The translations under genes and the position numbers were made by a program. A stretch of 64,000 bases of DNA from Sporosarcina aquimarina. Lineage in GTDB: Bacteria > Bacillota > Bacilli > Bacillales_A > Planococcaceae. Below, piece by piece: positions 1 through 7,770 of the stretch. The DNA lies in the NCBI RefSeq assembly GCF_019748715.1, contig NZ_JACLBZ010000014.1, positions 1-64,000 of the forward strand. The letters run 5' to 3'. The notes under the pieces were generated by a model. The model saw only the letters and a list, made by a program, of their open reading frames with translations. It was not told the origin of the DNA and did no database searches. Each line of letters opens with the position of its first letter. The stretch's first letter is position 1.

Positions 1-50
1 TTTTGAACTCTAACTTTTGGGGTGCACGTCAAGCTGTCGCTTTTTTTCTT

Positions 51-464
51 TTATTTATCCGTTGGAGGACCAATCAAAATAGAAGGCTGGATATTAGCAG
101 TCGCCGCTTTCCATTGATTTTCATCCAGACCATACGTATAGGCGAAAACGTCAGCGGGCGTTGCTGTTAAAATGTCTGAACCTAAAATCACTTCGGGTGT
201 ATCGGTATTAAAGATTCCTTGTAAGTGGGTATCATCAGTATTTGCGATTTGATAATGCCACCAACCTTGAGGAATATTGACCACCTGTCCTGAGGTGATC
301 TGAGAGTGTTGAAACTTTTTCGTGTTAGGATTCATTAATGAAATGGTGGCGGAACCGGATACGCAATAGGTCAGTTCGGATGCATTGGGATGGTAATGGG
401 GCTCGATAATACTGTTTTTGCTAAGGAAGATATCGAGCATCGAGAGGTCGTTCAGTGTATTCAA
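51..464 (-). CDS. Single-domain cupin protein, start uncertain
   Basis: A small cupin beta-barrel protein. The metal-site pattern is visible as HYHPNASE followed later by PQGWWHY, so a metal-binding cupin is likely; substrate and reaction are unknown. The TTG at 464 is the only common start codon in the open frame, but it has no ribosome site. The frame continues upstream for about 33 codons with protein-like sequence (AANVNKSTFFKKDEQNFINI) as far as a TAA at 564-566. A CTG at 563 is preceded by GGAAAGG at suitable spacing, so the true product may be about 170 residues with a CTG start. Alternatively the gene has lost its start through erosion. The fold call is firm; the start and intactness are not. 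Confidence 0.6.
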   Translation of the reverse strand: MNTLNDLSMLDIFLSKNSIIEPHYHPNASELTYCVSGSATISLMNPNTKKFQHSQITSGQVVNIPQGWWHYQIANTDDTHLQGIFNTDTPEVILGSDILTATPADVFAYTYGLDENQWKAATANIQPSILIGPPTDK

Positions 465-563
465 CTGCTGAACGCTAAGAATATTAATGAAGTTTTGTTC
501 ATCTTTCTTGAAGAATGTACTTTTATTAACATTCGCAGCATACTGATCGTGATTTGAAATCAG

Positions 564-811
564 TTAAATCAACCTTTCCATTATACTATTGACCATATCT
601 TTTTTAACAATACCCCGAAAGAATTCACCCTCTTCAAGCGTGTGAAGGGCAATGCCCAACGATAAGAGGGAGATGAATTTCAGTTGGCGATAGCCAAAAT
701 ACCACTTCTTTGTCGTGGTAGAAACAGCTGTTCTTGTAATGTAATGAAGGTAAGTGCCTGTTTTTTATTCAATCTATTTGATGGTGGAGGCCAGTAAGTG
801 GTATCAGGTCC
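564..811 (-). pseudogene. Possible decayed coding remnant upstream of the cupin gene
   Basis: No intact gene lies between the cupin and DUF2935 genes. Two overlapping minus-strand open frames look coding: 811-680 (contains TTYWPPPSNRLNKKQAL) and 764-564 (contains KKWYFGYRQLKFISLLSLG and ends MVNSIMERLI then TAA). Neither has a good start codon or ribosome site near its beginning, and the overlap suggests one frameshift joining them. The second frame's stop is in phase with the cupin frame. I do not recognise the family. Calling it a remnant is an inference from codon-like sequence only. Confidence 0.3.
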
Positions 812-826
812 CTAGTATATTTCACT

Positions 827-1618
827 TTATGTTATTCTTTCATCTTCCAAGTTTCTCCACAGGTGATGAGCTTCTCTTGCGATATGTTCTAACAAATCAG
901 GAGGCGATGTTGTTGCGATTGCACATTTTTTGATTAGTTCATCTAACTCCAATTTAAATGCTTCGAGACTCTTAGCTTCTTTAATAATCACTTCCTTAAA
1001 ATGTGTTAAAACAGGAAGCGTTTCATTGCGAGGTTTACGAATCATTGTTTTGAGAGCGGTTGCCTGCATTAATAGACGCTCAAATTTTTGCATCATATTT
1101 GTTACTTCAAAGTTCACTTCATAATTCGAGACGTCTGAATAATGACGAATATAGCCCAGATGATCTGCCATTTGTCTTAACCAAAATACGGTTTCGTGGA
1201 TGATAGCATCTGACGGTGAAACTTTACCGCCACTTTCCATTAACTTAAAGACCCTTTGAGATTCTTCAGCTTCCCGTACCATGTGGTCAAGAAGGGATAC
1301 TGGCGTTGAAATAATGACTTCACAATGTAAAGATTTATCCATCGTATGGGCTAACAGACTGTGAAATTCACTTGTGGCATGATGGGCATCAATAAGCAAT
1401 GTACCAATATCCTCTTGTCTTGCTTCCGCTCTCTGCCATACTTCCCCCAAACGTTGTATATTGTTTAGGTTTGCACGTGCCAGTTCCATTTCGTAATGGC
1501 TTATTTCTCTGTCTAAAAAACGCCCATGATCATAATCATTTCGTAACCAAAATGCAATAATCCCATAGGCATCCCTTTCATAGTTATCTGTGTACGCCAA
1601 TTCAACACCCCATTCCAA
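827..1618 (-). CDS. DUF2935 domain protein
   Basis: A helical cytosolic protein of 263 residues with two related halves. Each half has an FWLR motif early (residues about 20-25 and 145-150) and a HIxREA/HMVREA-type motif later, which is the DUF2935 pattern of spore-forming Firmicutes. His and Glu residues on paired helices resemble a ferritin/hemerythrin-like metal bundle, but no metal is proven. Function is unknown. The start is TTG; the frame is closed by TGA about 17 codons upstream and no clear ribosome site is visible, so translation may be weak or the start misplaced. The gene stands alone between the eroded cupin region and a divergent Cys-rich gene. Confidence 0.75.
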   Translation of the reverse strand: MEWGVELAYTDNYERDAYGIIAFWLRNDYDHGRFLDREISHYEMELARANLNNIQRLGEVWQRAEARQEDIGTLLIDAHHATSEFHSLLAHTMDKSLHCEVIISTPVSLLDHMVREAEESQRVFKLMESGGKVSPSDAIIHETVFWLRQMADHLGYIRHYSDVSNYEVNFEVTNMMQKFERLLMQATALKTMIRKPRNETLPVLTHFKEVIIKEAKSLEAFKLELDELIKKCAIATTSPPDLLEHIAREAHHLWRNLEDERIT

Positions 1619-1830
1619 AGTAATGAGTACGGTGCCATGATATGCCTGGCATTTAAATCATATGTTTCGTAAATATATTTGAATAAGTCTATGTTTTGAA
1701 ACAACTAACGTTGTGTGTTAAACGAAGCTGTGATTGATATGTATTCATATATATGGAAGTTAGTTTAGAAGGAATCTAATGGAAACTGTCGTCCGTTGGT
1801 TGAAACATCCACTCATTCATCGAATGCCGT

Positions 1831-1839
1831 CATACTATA
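1831..1839 (+). promoter_or_regulatory. Possible sigma-K type -10 element
   Basis: CATACTATA fits the mother-cell sigma-K -10 pattern CATANNNTA and lies 63 bp before the Cys-rich gene. An AC dinucleotide sits 18 bp upstream, slightly longer than the usual 16-17 spacing. This would suit a late sporulation protein, but a nine-base match alone is weak. Confidence 0.25.
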
Positions 1840-1901
1840 GTAGTAACCGAAAATACGCTAAGAATTCATTTTCGGAGGACTACAAAGAAAGGAGTCGTAG
1901 T

Positions 1902-2135
1902 ATGACAAAAAAGCATTGTGCAACATGCAGACAAACCTTACCACCTTGCGCAAATAAAAGCTGCAGATGCAGTGAGAATTCTCATGAAACTAGCTGCTGT
2001 GCATGTCATCATCAAAAGGATTGCAGTAATTGTCATCACAGCCATCAATGCTGTGATTGTTGTCGATCGAGGAGATCTTCTTCGACTTCAGCTGGAGGCA
2101 GTATTATTCCATCAACTGGATCGATAATGAGCTGA
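1902..2135 (+). CDS. Small Cys/His-rich protein (14 Cys, 7 His in 77 residues)
   Basis: Starts at ATG 1902, which has an AAAGGAG site about 8 bp upstream; the longer frame from 1779 lacks one. Cysteines are at residues 6, 9, 16, 21, 23, 32, 33, 35, 41, 44, 50, 51, 53 and 54, and histidines cluster at 36-37 and 45-48, giving motifs such as CRC, CCAC and CCDCC. After residue 55 the chain becomes Arg/Ser/Gly-rich. There is no signal peptide. It could be a metal-binding, metallothionein-like protein or a cross-linked spore-coat component; neither is proven and I do not recognise a family. Its last 91 bp overlap the convergent gene 2045-2461. The ribosome site and composition support it as a real gene. 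Confidence 0.55.
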   Translation: MTKKHCATCRQTLPPCANKSCRCSENSHETSCCACHHQKDCSNCHHSHQCCDCCRSRRSSSTSAGGSIIPSTGSIMS

Positions 2136-2461
2136 TTGTTCTGATCGAGCAGTCTCATTCCATCATGCATGACAACCACAAATTCTCTAATGTCCGGCAA
2201 AAAAGGATTCCGTAAAATAACGTTTGCGCCTGTCTCCACAGGCTTCAAAGTATAGGGATCCAAATATTCTGTCCATCTGGGTTCAGCGATAAAAGCACCG
2301 AATGCTCCCTGTGATCTATGGTTGGTAGCTGTTTTGGTTATGGTGGTTGCGAAACGATCTTCGAATAAGGTTTTCTTTCTTCGTAAAATGAGGTAACAGA
2401 ACAATGTAATGGCAAGATTCCAAACGCCAAGACTATAAATGATGACCATATTAAGATTCAC
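2045..2461 (-). CDS. Membrane-anchored protein of unknown function
   Basis: 138 residues. One N-terminal membrane helix (about residues 5-26) is followed by a basic RRKK stop and a soluble domain of about 110 residues rich in Asp, Pro and Ile, containing NPFLPDIREFVVVMHDGM. The GTG start overlaps the stop of the upstream membrane gene (GTGA), so the two are translationally coupled. An in-frame ATG 12 bp later is an alternative start. The topology puts the C-terminal domain in the cytoplasm by the positive-inside rule. No known domain is recognised. The 3' end overlaps the Cys-rich gene on the other strand. Confidence 0.65.
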   Translation of the reverse strand: MNLNMVIIYSLGVWNLAITLFCYLILRRKKTLFEDRFATTITKTATNHRSQGAFGAFIAEPRWTEYLDPYTLKPVETGANVILRNPFLPDIREFVVVMHDGMRLLDQNNQLIIDPVDGIILPPAEVEEDLLDRQQSQH

Positions 2462-2877
2462 GACCTTCTTATTGAAATACCGATTATGATGATCATTAGG
2501 AATATCAAGGCTTCCAGAATGACCATAAAATAGACATGCTCTGTCATGATAGCCCCTAGCATTGGAGACATAATACCCGCCATCAGACCATTTATTAATC
2601 CTGTTAACATTGTTTGGTAATCAAATAAAGCACCGAAAATTGCTCCAGTTACCATGCCTATGCATGTTGCTAAAATCGTAATAAATGTAAAGTGAAACGG
2701 AAATTGAAAAATTAATAAAATGCCCGAGGTTAATGCAATTAATCCACCGGTAACTATGGCTATGTTCATACCTAAATGAAAACCAATCATTCTACGCAAC
2801 TTAAAAATAAAAATATACAAAAAAATGAACAGTACGAAATTCCCGTATAGTACAGATATAAAGGAAATTCCATGCAT
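2458..2877 (-). CDS. Small polytopic membrane protein
   Basis: 139 residues, nearly all hydrophobic, with about five predicted membrane helices (approximately residues 4-26, 35-55, 63-85, 92-110 and 115-136). Glycine-rich helix faces (GGLIALTSG, GMVTGAIFGALF, GLMAGIMSPMLGAI) suggest tight helix packing. It ends in IRRS. ATG start with a GGAG-containing site about 8-12 bp upstream. It is the first gene of a two-gene operon with the membrane-anchored protein, overlapping it by 4 bp, so the pair probably works as one membrane complex. No family or substrate can be named. Confidence 0.7.
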   Translation of the reverse strand: MHGISFISVLYGNFVLFIFLYIFIFKLRRMIGFHLGMNIAIVTGGLIALTSGILLIFQFPFHFTFITILATCIGMVTGAIFGALFDYQTMLTGLINGLMAGIMSPMLGAIMTEHVYFMVILEALIFLMIIIIGISIRRS

Positions 2878-3028
2878 TCTACCACTCCACGATAGAATAT
2901 GCTCCTAACACCCGCAGAGTGATTAAACTAGGGGCATTGCATTGTGATAACCCCTGAAATACTTTTCAATCGAACTACACTTCATGGCGGCAAAGTTGTT
3001 TACATCTCAGTGTATGAATTATTAAACA

Positions 3029-3076
3029 AGACGTCTTTCTACTTCCGACCATAGCTTTGGTCAGTGAAAGACGTCT
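3029..3076. other. Long intergenic inverted repeat
   Basis: AGACGTCTTTC and GAAAGACGTCT form an 11-bp perfect stem, with an inner GACC/GGTC stem. It lies just downstream of the YlxY-like gene. No T-run follows on either strand, so it is not a typical terminator; it may stabilise the 3' end of the mRNA. Confidence 0.5.
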
Positions 3077-3125
3077 AGATGGGCCATCTATTGAGGAAGG
3101 TAAATGAATTAGCTGTAAAAATTGT

Positions 3126-4106
3126 TTATGGCTTTTTGGCATCCCAAACCGTACCATTCAAGCGTTTTTCGCTCATCAGTTCACTGACTGTCCCGAGCCT
3201 GTAACCTTGCTCTTTAATCTGCATAATCATATCCTCTAAACCTTCTGCAACAGGCGATGTAGGGTGCATCAATACCATGGAGCCGTTTTCGACCTGGGAT
3301 ACTACTCTGTTCACCATCACCGTTGTTGCTGGTTTTTTCCAATCCACCGTGTCTACTGTCCATAAAACCGTATGCATTCCAAGCTGATCGGCGACCTCGA
3401 CAGTTTGCTGATTGAAACTTCCGCTTGGCGGTCCAAACCATTTTGGCGGATCAATTCCCAATGTTTTCGAAATGATTTCATTCGTTTTCCTTAACTCTTC
3501 GACCGTTTCCGCTTCGGATTTCTGCTGCAAATCTGGATGACTGTATGCATGGTTTCCGATTTCATGACCTTCCTCGAAAATTAATTTCGCTATATCCGCG
3601 TTTTTGCTTACCCAGCTCCCGTCAAAGAAAAAAGATACCTTTATTTGATGTTTTTTCAATGCGTCCAAAATGTCTGGAATATATTCATTGCCCCAGGCAA
3701 CATTAATTATAAAAGCTATCATTGGTTTTTCGGGATTACCTCTGAATATGGGTTGTGGAGGATTCAAATCTTCCAAATGAACGCTAGGAGAAATTTCTTG
3801 GTAGATGACTTCCGAGGGATTCAATTTGCCACTGACTTTCATTTTTTCATAGCTGGCTTTTATATTCACTTCGAGACCATTGTATCCAGGGATTGCTTTC
3901 CAAACCCGATCTACTTTTGCATCAACTGCAGGTATCTTATGTTTCTTACTGAATGCTTCCAATTCCTTATAAAGCTCATCTTGGTTGAGCTTCGAAGCAG
4001 AAGCCTTACTATTTGGACGTGAATCGATGCCTAAATACTTCGTGGAAACACCCCAGCACAAGATTCCGATACATATGAGAAGAGAAAGTATGCTTAAGTT
4101 CTTCAC
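3126..4106 (-). CDS. ylxY: Polysaccharide deacetylase-fold protein, YlxY type
   Basis: 326 residues: an N-terminal signal/anchor helix (about residues 3-20), a spacer of about 110 residues, then a NodB-fold domain. Start GTG 4106 is chosen because AAAAAGGAG lies 9 bp upstream; the TTG at 4115 sits inside that site. NodB motifs HEIGNHAYSHP (H-x-x-x-H pair), WFGPPSGSF and VLWTVDTVDW are clear. Motif 1, normally TFDDG, reads INVAWGNEY, so the catalytic Asp pair is missing, as I recall for B. subtilis YlxY. It probably acts outside the membrane, in the cell wall or spore cortex, perhaps binding peptidoglycan without deacetylating it. In B. subtilis ylxY sits beside pnpA and mlpA; here it stands alone. 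Confidence 0.82.
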   Translation of the reverse strand: MKNLSILSLLICIGILCWGVSTKYLGIDSRPNSKASASKLNQDELYKELEAFSKKHKIPAVDAKVDRVWKAIPGYNGLEVNIKASYEKMKVSGKLNPSEVIYQEISPSVHLEDLNPPQPIFRGNPEKPMIAFIINVAWGNEYIPDILDALKKHQIKVSFFFDGSWVSKNADIAKLIFEEGHEIGNHAYSHPDLQQKSEAETVEELRKTNEIISKTLGIDPPKWFGPPSGSFNQQTVEVADQLGMHTVLWTVDTVDWKKPATTVMVNRVVSQVENGSMVLMHPTSPVAEGLEDMIMQIKEQGYRLGTVSELMSEKRLNGTVWDAKKP

Positions 4107-4316
4107 TGTTTTCAACTCCTTTTTGTTACGTAAATGGTTTTACTAATAAGTATTTCCTAAACATAGGGAACTATGCTTTTGATAAATGAACTGTAAAGTA
4201 TTAGAAGTGTGACAATTTGAATTCAGGGTATTTCATTACATAATAAGCGATTTGCGTGCTGCTAGATGAGGAAAGCAAATTCTTGAATAGCTAATTGCTA
4301 AAGGAGGAGATTGGAT

Positions 4317-5663
4317 ATGGTGAAGGAGTATGATTTGCTTGTAATTGGAACGGGAACTGGCGGATCAATTGCAGCTAGTAAATGTAAGGAAGCCGGTTGG
4401 AGTGTGGCAATTATCGATGACCGCCCATTTGGCGGTACATGTTCTCAGCGCGGCTGTGACCCGAAGAAGGTGTTGGTAGGAATTGCTGAGCTGACCGATT
4501 GGAATGAGCGGATGTATGACAAAGGGGTGCGGACGGCGGCTCGGTTTGATTGGCGAAATCTGATGGAATTCAAACGCACATTTACGGCAACAATTCCCCA
4601 AAATACGGAAGAGAAATTTAAGAAGTTGGGTGTGGATTCGTATCATGGGAAAGCAGTTTTTTATAGTGAGAATGAACTGAAAGTTGGTTCAGAGCTCTTG
4701 AAAGGTAAGTATATCCTAATTGCGACCGGAGCAGAACCTATAGAGATGGGAATTGGGGGAGAAGAATATTTGAGGGCAAGTGATGAATTTTTGAAATTGG
4801 AGGAACTCCCAAAACGCATCGTTTTTGTCGGGGGCGGGTTTATTTCATTTGAGTTTGCGCATATTGCAGCTAGAGCAGGTTCGGAAGTTCATATTGTGCA
4901 TAGGAGTGAACGTGTACTGAAGCATTTTGATCCAGATTTAGTTGACTTACTGATGGAACGATCAAAAGAAGTTGGTATTCAGGTTCATTTGGAAGTAAGT
5001 GTGGATGCGATTGAGAAGCGTGGAGATTCATTTGTTGTAAAGGGAAAGCAAAACGAGAAAGAACTAGAGTGGGAAACCGACTTGGTTGTGCATGGGGCAG
5101 GACGGACGGCGGCGCTCGATATGGAGTTGGACCGAGGGAATGTGGAGCGCGACAAGAAAGGGGTACGTGTGAATGAATACATGCAGAGTGTCAGCAATCC
5201 TTACGTCTACGCAGCGGGAGATGCAGCTTCAACGGATGGGCCGCCCTTAACGCCTATCGCTAAGGCCGAATCGCTCTTGGTAGCGGCCAATTTATTGGAG
5301 GGGAACTATGAGAAAGCAAAATATCCTGTCATTCCATCAGTCGTTTTTACAGTCCCCAAGCTGGCATCGGTAGGGATGAGTGAACAACAGGCGAAAAAAT
5401 CGGGACTGGACTTCCACGTGGAGTATCAAAACACGACTGACTGGTTCACGTATAAAAGGACGAACGAATCGGCCGCAGCTTTTAAAGTGATTACAGATCA
5501 GGAAGAAGGCGTGGTACTGGGAGCTCATTTACTTAGCGAAGAAGCAGATGAGCTTATAAACTTTTTCGCTTTGGCTATCCGGTTTAAACTCTCTCTTCAG
5601 GAATTAAAAGACATGCCGTTTGCATATCCAACTTCAGCTTCGGATATTTCTTATATGATCTAG
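4317..5663 (+). CDS. FAD/NAD(P) pyridine nucleotide-disulfide oxidoreductase
   Basis: 448 residues. ATG 4317 is chosen because AAGGAGGAG (4301-4309) is well spaced from it and too close to the TTG at 4311. The FAD-binding motif GTGTGGSIAA is followed by the redox-active disulfide C42-SQRG-C47, then a second dinucleotide motif GGGFISFEFA and the FAD-contacting segment YAAGDAA. This is the glutathione reductase/dihydrolipoamide dehydrogenase/mercuric reductase superfamily. The C-terminal catalytic His-Glu motif (HPTxxE) reads YPTSASD; Tyr in place of His recalls mercuric reductase, but no vicinal C-terminal Cys pair is present. The substrate is therefore unknown. It is monocistronic, with its own terminator. 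Confidence 0.85.
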   Translation: MVKEYDLLVIGTGTGGSIAASKCKEAGWSVAIIDDRPFGGTCSQRGCDPKKVLVGIAELTDWNERMYDKGVRTAARFDWRNLMEFKRTFTATIPQNTEEKFKKLGVDSYHGKAVFYSENELKVGSELLKGKYILIATGAEPIEMGIGGEEYLRASDEFLKLEELPKRIVFVGGGFISFEFAHIAARAGSEVHIVHRSERVLKHFDPDLVDLLMERSKEVGIQVHLEVSVDAIEKRGDSFVVKGKQNEKELEWETDLVVHGAGRTAALDMELDRGNVERDKKGVRVNEYMQSVSNPYVYAAGDAASTDGPPLTPIAKAESLLVAANLLEGNYEKAKYPVIPSVVFTVPKLASVGMSEQQAKKSGLDFHVEYQNTTDWFTYKRTNESAAAFKVITDQEEGVVLGAHLLSEEADELINFFALAIRFKLSLQELKDMPFAYPTSASDISYMI

Positions 5664-5709
5664 TATTAGGTGGAAATAGTTCCATAGGGTTTTAATCATC
5701 TGAACGAAT

Positions 5710-5746
5710 AGACAAAGGGTGGACATTCCCTTTGTCTTTCTTTTTT
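5710..5746 (+). terminator. Rho-independent terminator after the disulfide oxidoreductase
   Basis: Perfect 10-bp stem AGACAAAGGG/CCCTTTGTCT with an 8-nt loop, followed by TTCTTTTTT. Confidence 0.9.
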
Positions 5747-5897
5747 GAAAAAATGAACATTAGTCATAGTTGTTATAAATAAAGAAAAGTTGACGATAAA
5801 GTAGGTGGCTATGCATAAAGTATTCAAAGGGCAAGGAAAGTTTTATGCAGAGATTGAATGATCTTTAGCATGAACATGTAGATGGGGGAAATCAAAA

Positions 5898-7592
5898 ATG
5901 TCAATCGGAAAAAAGCTATATACGGGTTTCGGGGCAATCTTAGTAGTGATTTTATTATCCTCGGCTTGGAATCATTATGAGTTGAATGAAATTGAAAGTA
6001 GTTATGATGAGATGATGCAGGGCAGTGTCGCATTGACGATGCAAGCACAAGCCGTAAAAACTGAACTCGCATTGTCAGGATCATACATCCGTTCGTTTAT
6101 TCTGCGAGGAAAGTCTGAGGATGTAGAGAAGTTTATCGAATATGAAGAAAAAGCACGACAAGGTATAGGTATATTGCAAAATATGGTGGAGAGTGGGAAT
6201 TCTCAAGAGACCAAAGACTTTATTAATGGCATCAAGGTAATGTCAGAGGACTTTTCGGAAGCTGCATCCCGTGTGATTGATTTGAAGAAGGCGGGCCAAA
6301 CGAGCCAGGCAGGCATTGTATTAGAAGAGACAATGCGCCCGCTCGATACTCAAATACGTGAATCAATGGATGGAATGATTGCGGTGCAATATGAAAATCT
6401 TGAAACCCAGATGAGTGAAGTCGAACAAGCTGCAAACTCTGCAAAATGGGGATTGATTTTCGCCGGCATAATTGCCTTGATATTAGCTCTAGTTATTTCC
6501 ATCTATATCACCCGAATTATCACCCGTCCTTTGCGGCGAGTAACTGCAGAGTCAGCAATCATCGCTTCTGGAGACTTGACTCGTGAAGATGTAGAACTCA
6601 ATTCCAAGGATGAACTTCGCGAATTGGCGGACTCATTCAATCAAATGAAGCATAATCTCCGCAAAGTAATTGGTGATGTCCATGACAATGCACTTCATTT
6701 GACAGCCTCTGCCGAAGAACTTTCAGCGAGTACGAATGAAGTGGCGGATTCCTCTGAAGACATCTCAAAGGCCGTGGAAAGCATTTCAAACGGTGCACGG
6801 GGATCTGCTGTCTCTGCCCGAGAGAGTTCAAAAGCTATGGAAGAGACGGCTACAGGGGTACAACGGATTGCAGAGTCAACAGTCAGCCTGCATGACCGTG
6901 CAGAAAATGCCATGAAGCTGGGTATAGAAAGTGGAAGAACGATGCAGTTTGCCAAAGAACAGATGGCGCTTATTCATACTTCATCTTCAGAAACGAATGA
7001 GATGATCAAACGATTAAGCCAGCAATCCGCTGAAATAGAGAAATTTACAAATGTCATTACGAGTATCACAGAACAAACCAATTTGCTGGCGCTTAACGCA
7101 GCAATCGAAGCCGCGCGTGCAGGTGAGCACGGCAAAGGATTCGCAGTCGTTGCGGATGAAGTTCGAAAATTAGCGGAAGAATCGAAAGCATCGGCAAGTC
7201 AGATTGCCAGCTTAACCTCTGCTATTCAGCATGATACGAGAAATGTTGAAGTGTCGGTACAAGATAGCTTATCCAATGCGACTCAAGGTGTAGAAGTGAT
7301 TGAGGACGCTGCACATTCTTTCATGACAATCGTAGAAGCGGTTCAAAAAATGAATGACGAAATTGAAGAAATATCTGCTGCGACTGAAGAGATTTCGGCA
7401 AGTGCGGAAGAAGTATCTGCGTCTGTCACAGATATCGCTTCACTGGCAGAGGTAGCTTCGGAACAATCAGGACAAACATCTGCAGCGATGGAAGAACAGA
7501 TGGCAACTGTTCAAGAAATTAATGCAGTGGCTAACGATCTCAGCAATAAGGCAATTGATTTGCAAGAGATGATTCAACAGTTCAAAATATAA
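5898..7592 (+). CDS. Methyl-accepting chemotaxis protein
   Basis: 564-residue transmembrane chemoreceptor. Membrane helix 1 (about residues 9-26) and helix 2 (about 184-205) enclose an extracytoplasmic four-helix-bundle sensor domain of about 155 residues. A HAMP domain (about 205-260) and a signalling coiled coil follow. The conserved hairpin tip is present ([20 protein letters not shown], then [18 protein letters not shown]), and Ala/Glu/Gln-rich methylation helices flank it. The ligand is unknown. It would signal through CheA/CheW, which are not in this window. ATG start with GGGGGAAAT upstream. It is a single-gene unit bracketed by terminators. Confidence 0.95.
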   Translation: MSIGKKLYTGFGAILVVILLSSAWNHYELNEIESSYDEMMQGSVALTMQAQAVKTELALSGSYIRSFILRGKSEDVEKFIEYEEKARQGIGILQNMVESGNSQETKDFINGIKVMSEDFSEAASRVIDLKKAGQTSQAGIVLEETMRPLDTQIRESMDGMIAVQYENLETQMSEVEQAANSAKWGLIFAGIIALILALVISIYITRIITRPLRRVTAESAIIASGDLTREDVELNSKDELRELADSFNQMKHNLRKVIGDVHDNALHLTASAEELSASTNEVADSSEDISKAVESISNGARGSAVSARESSKAMEETATGVQRIAESTVSLHDRAENAMKLGIESGRTMQFAKEQMALIHTSSSETNEMIKRLSQQSAEIEKFTNVITSITEQTNLLALNAAIEAARAGEHGKGFAVVADEVRKLAEESKASASQIASLTSAIQHDTRNVEVSVQDSLSNATQGVEVIEDAAHSFMTIVEAVQKMNDEIEEISAATEEISASAEEVSASVTDIASLAEVASEQSGQTSAAMEEQMATVQEINAVANDLSNKAIDLQEMIQQFKI

Positions 7593-7598
7593 TACATG

Positions 7599-7652
7599 AC
7601 AGGTACTCTGGCATATACCGTTTCGTCGGGAATGGTAGGAGTACCTGTTTTC
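7599..7652 (+). terminator. Terminator after the chemoreceptor gene
   Basis: 10-bp perfect stem ACAGGTACTC/GAGTACCTGT around a 30-nt loop, ending in TTT. The U-tract is short, so efficiency is uncertain. Confidence 0.6.
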
Positions 7653-7770
7653 CATAACGGCAGGCGCTTGAGCCAACTGAACTTGTTGGAATGATGGAAA
7701 TTGACTCTTTCAATAACGTCATATGTTTCGTTACAATAGCGCAGTTATCCATTACTAAGGAGATGTCACA

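Noticed and set aside
1513-1704. 63-codon minus-strand frame over the DUF2935 start
   Set aside because: Mostly overlaps a better supported frame and has no recognisable family.
1918-2127. Alternative +1 frame of 69 codons inside the Cys-rich gene
   Set aside because: No ribosome site of its own; the 1902 frame has one and a strongly non-random composition.
5792-5799. GACGATAA as a sigma-D -10 for the chemoreceptor gene
   Set aside because: Seven of eight match, but the nearest TAAA is 12 rather than 15 bp upstream.
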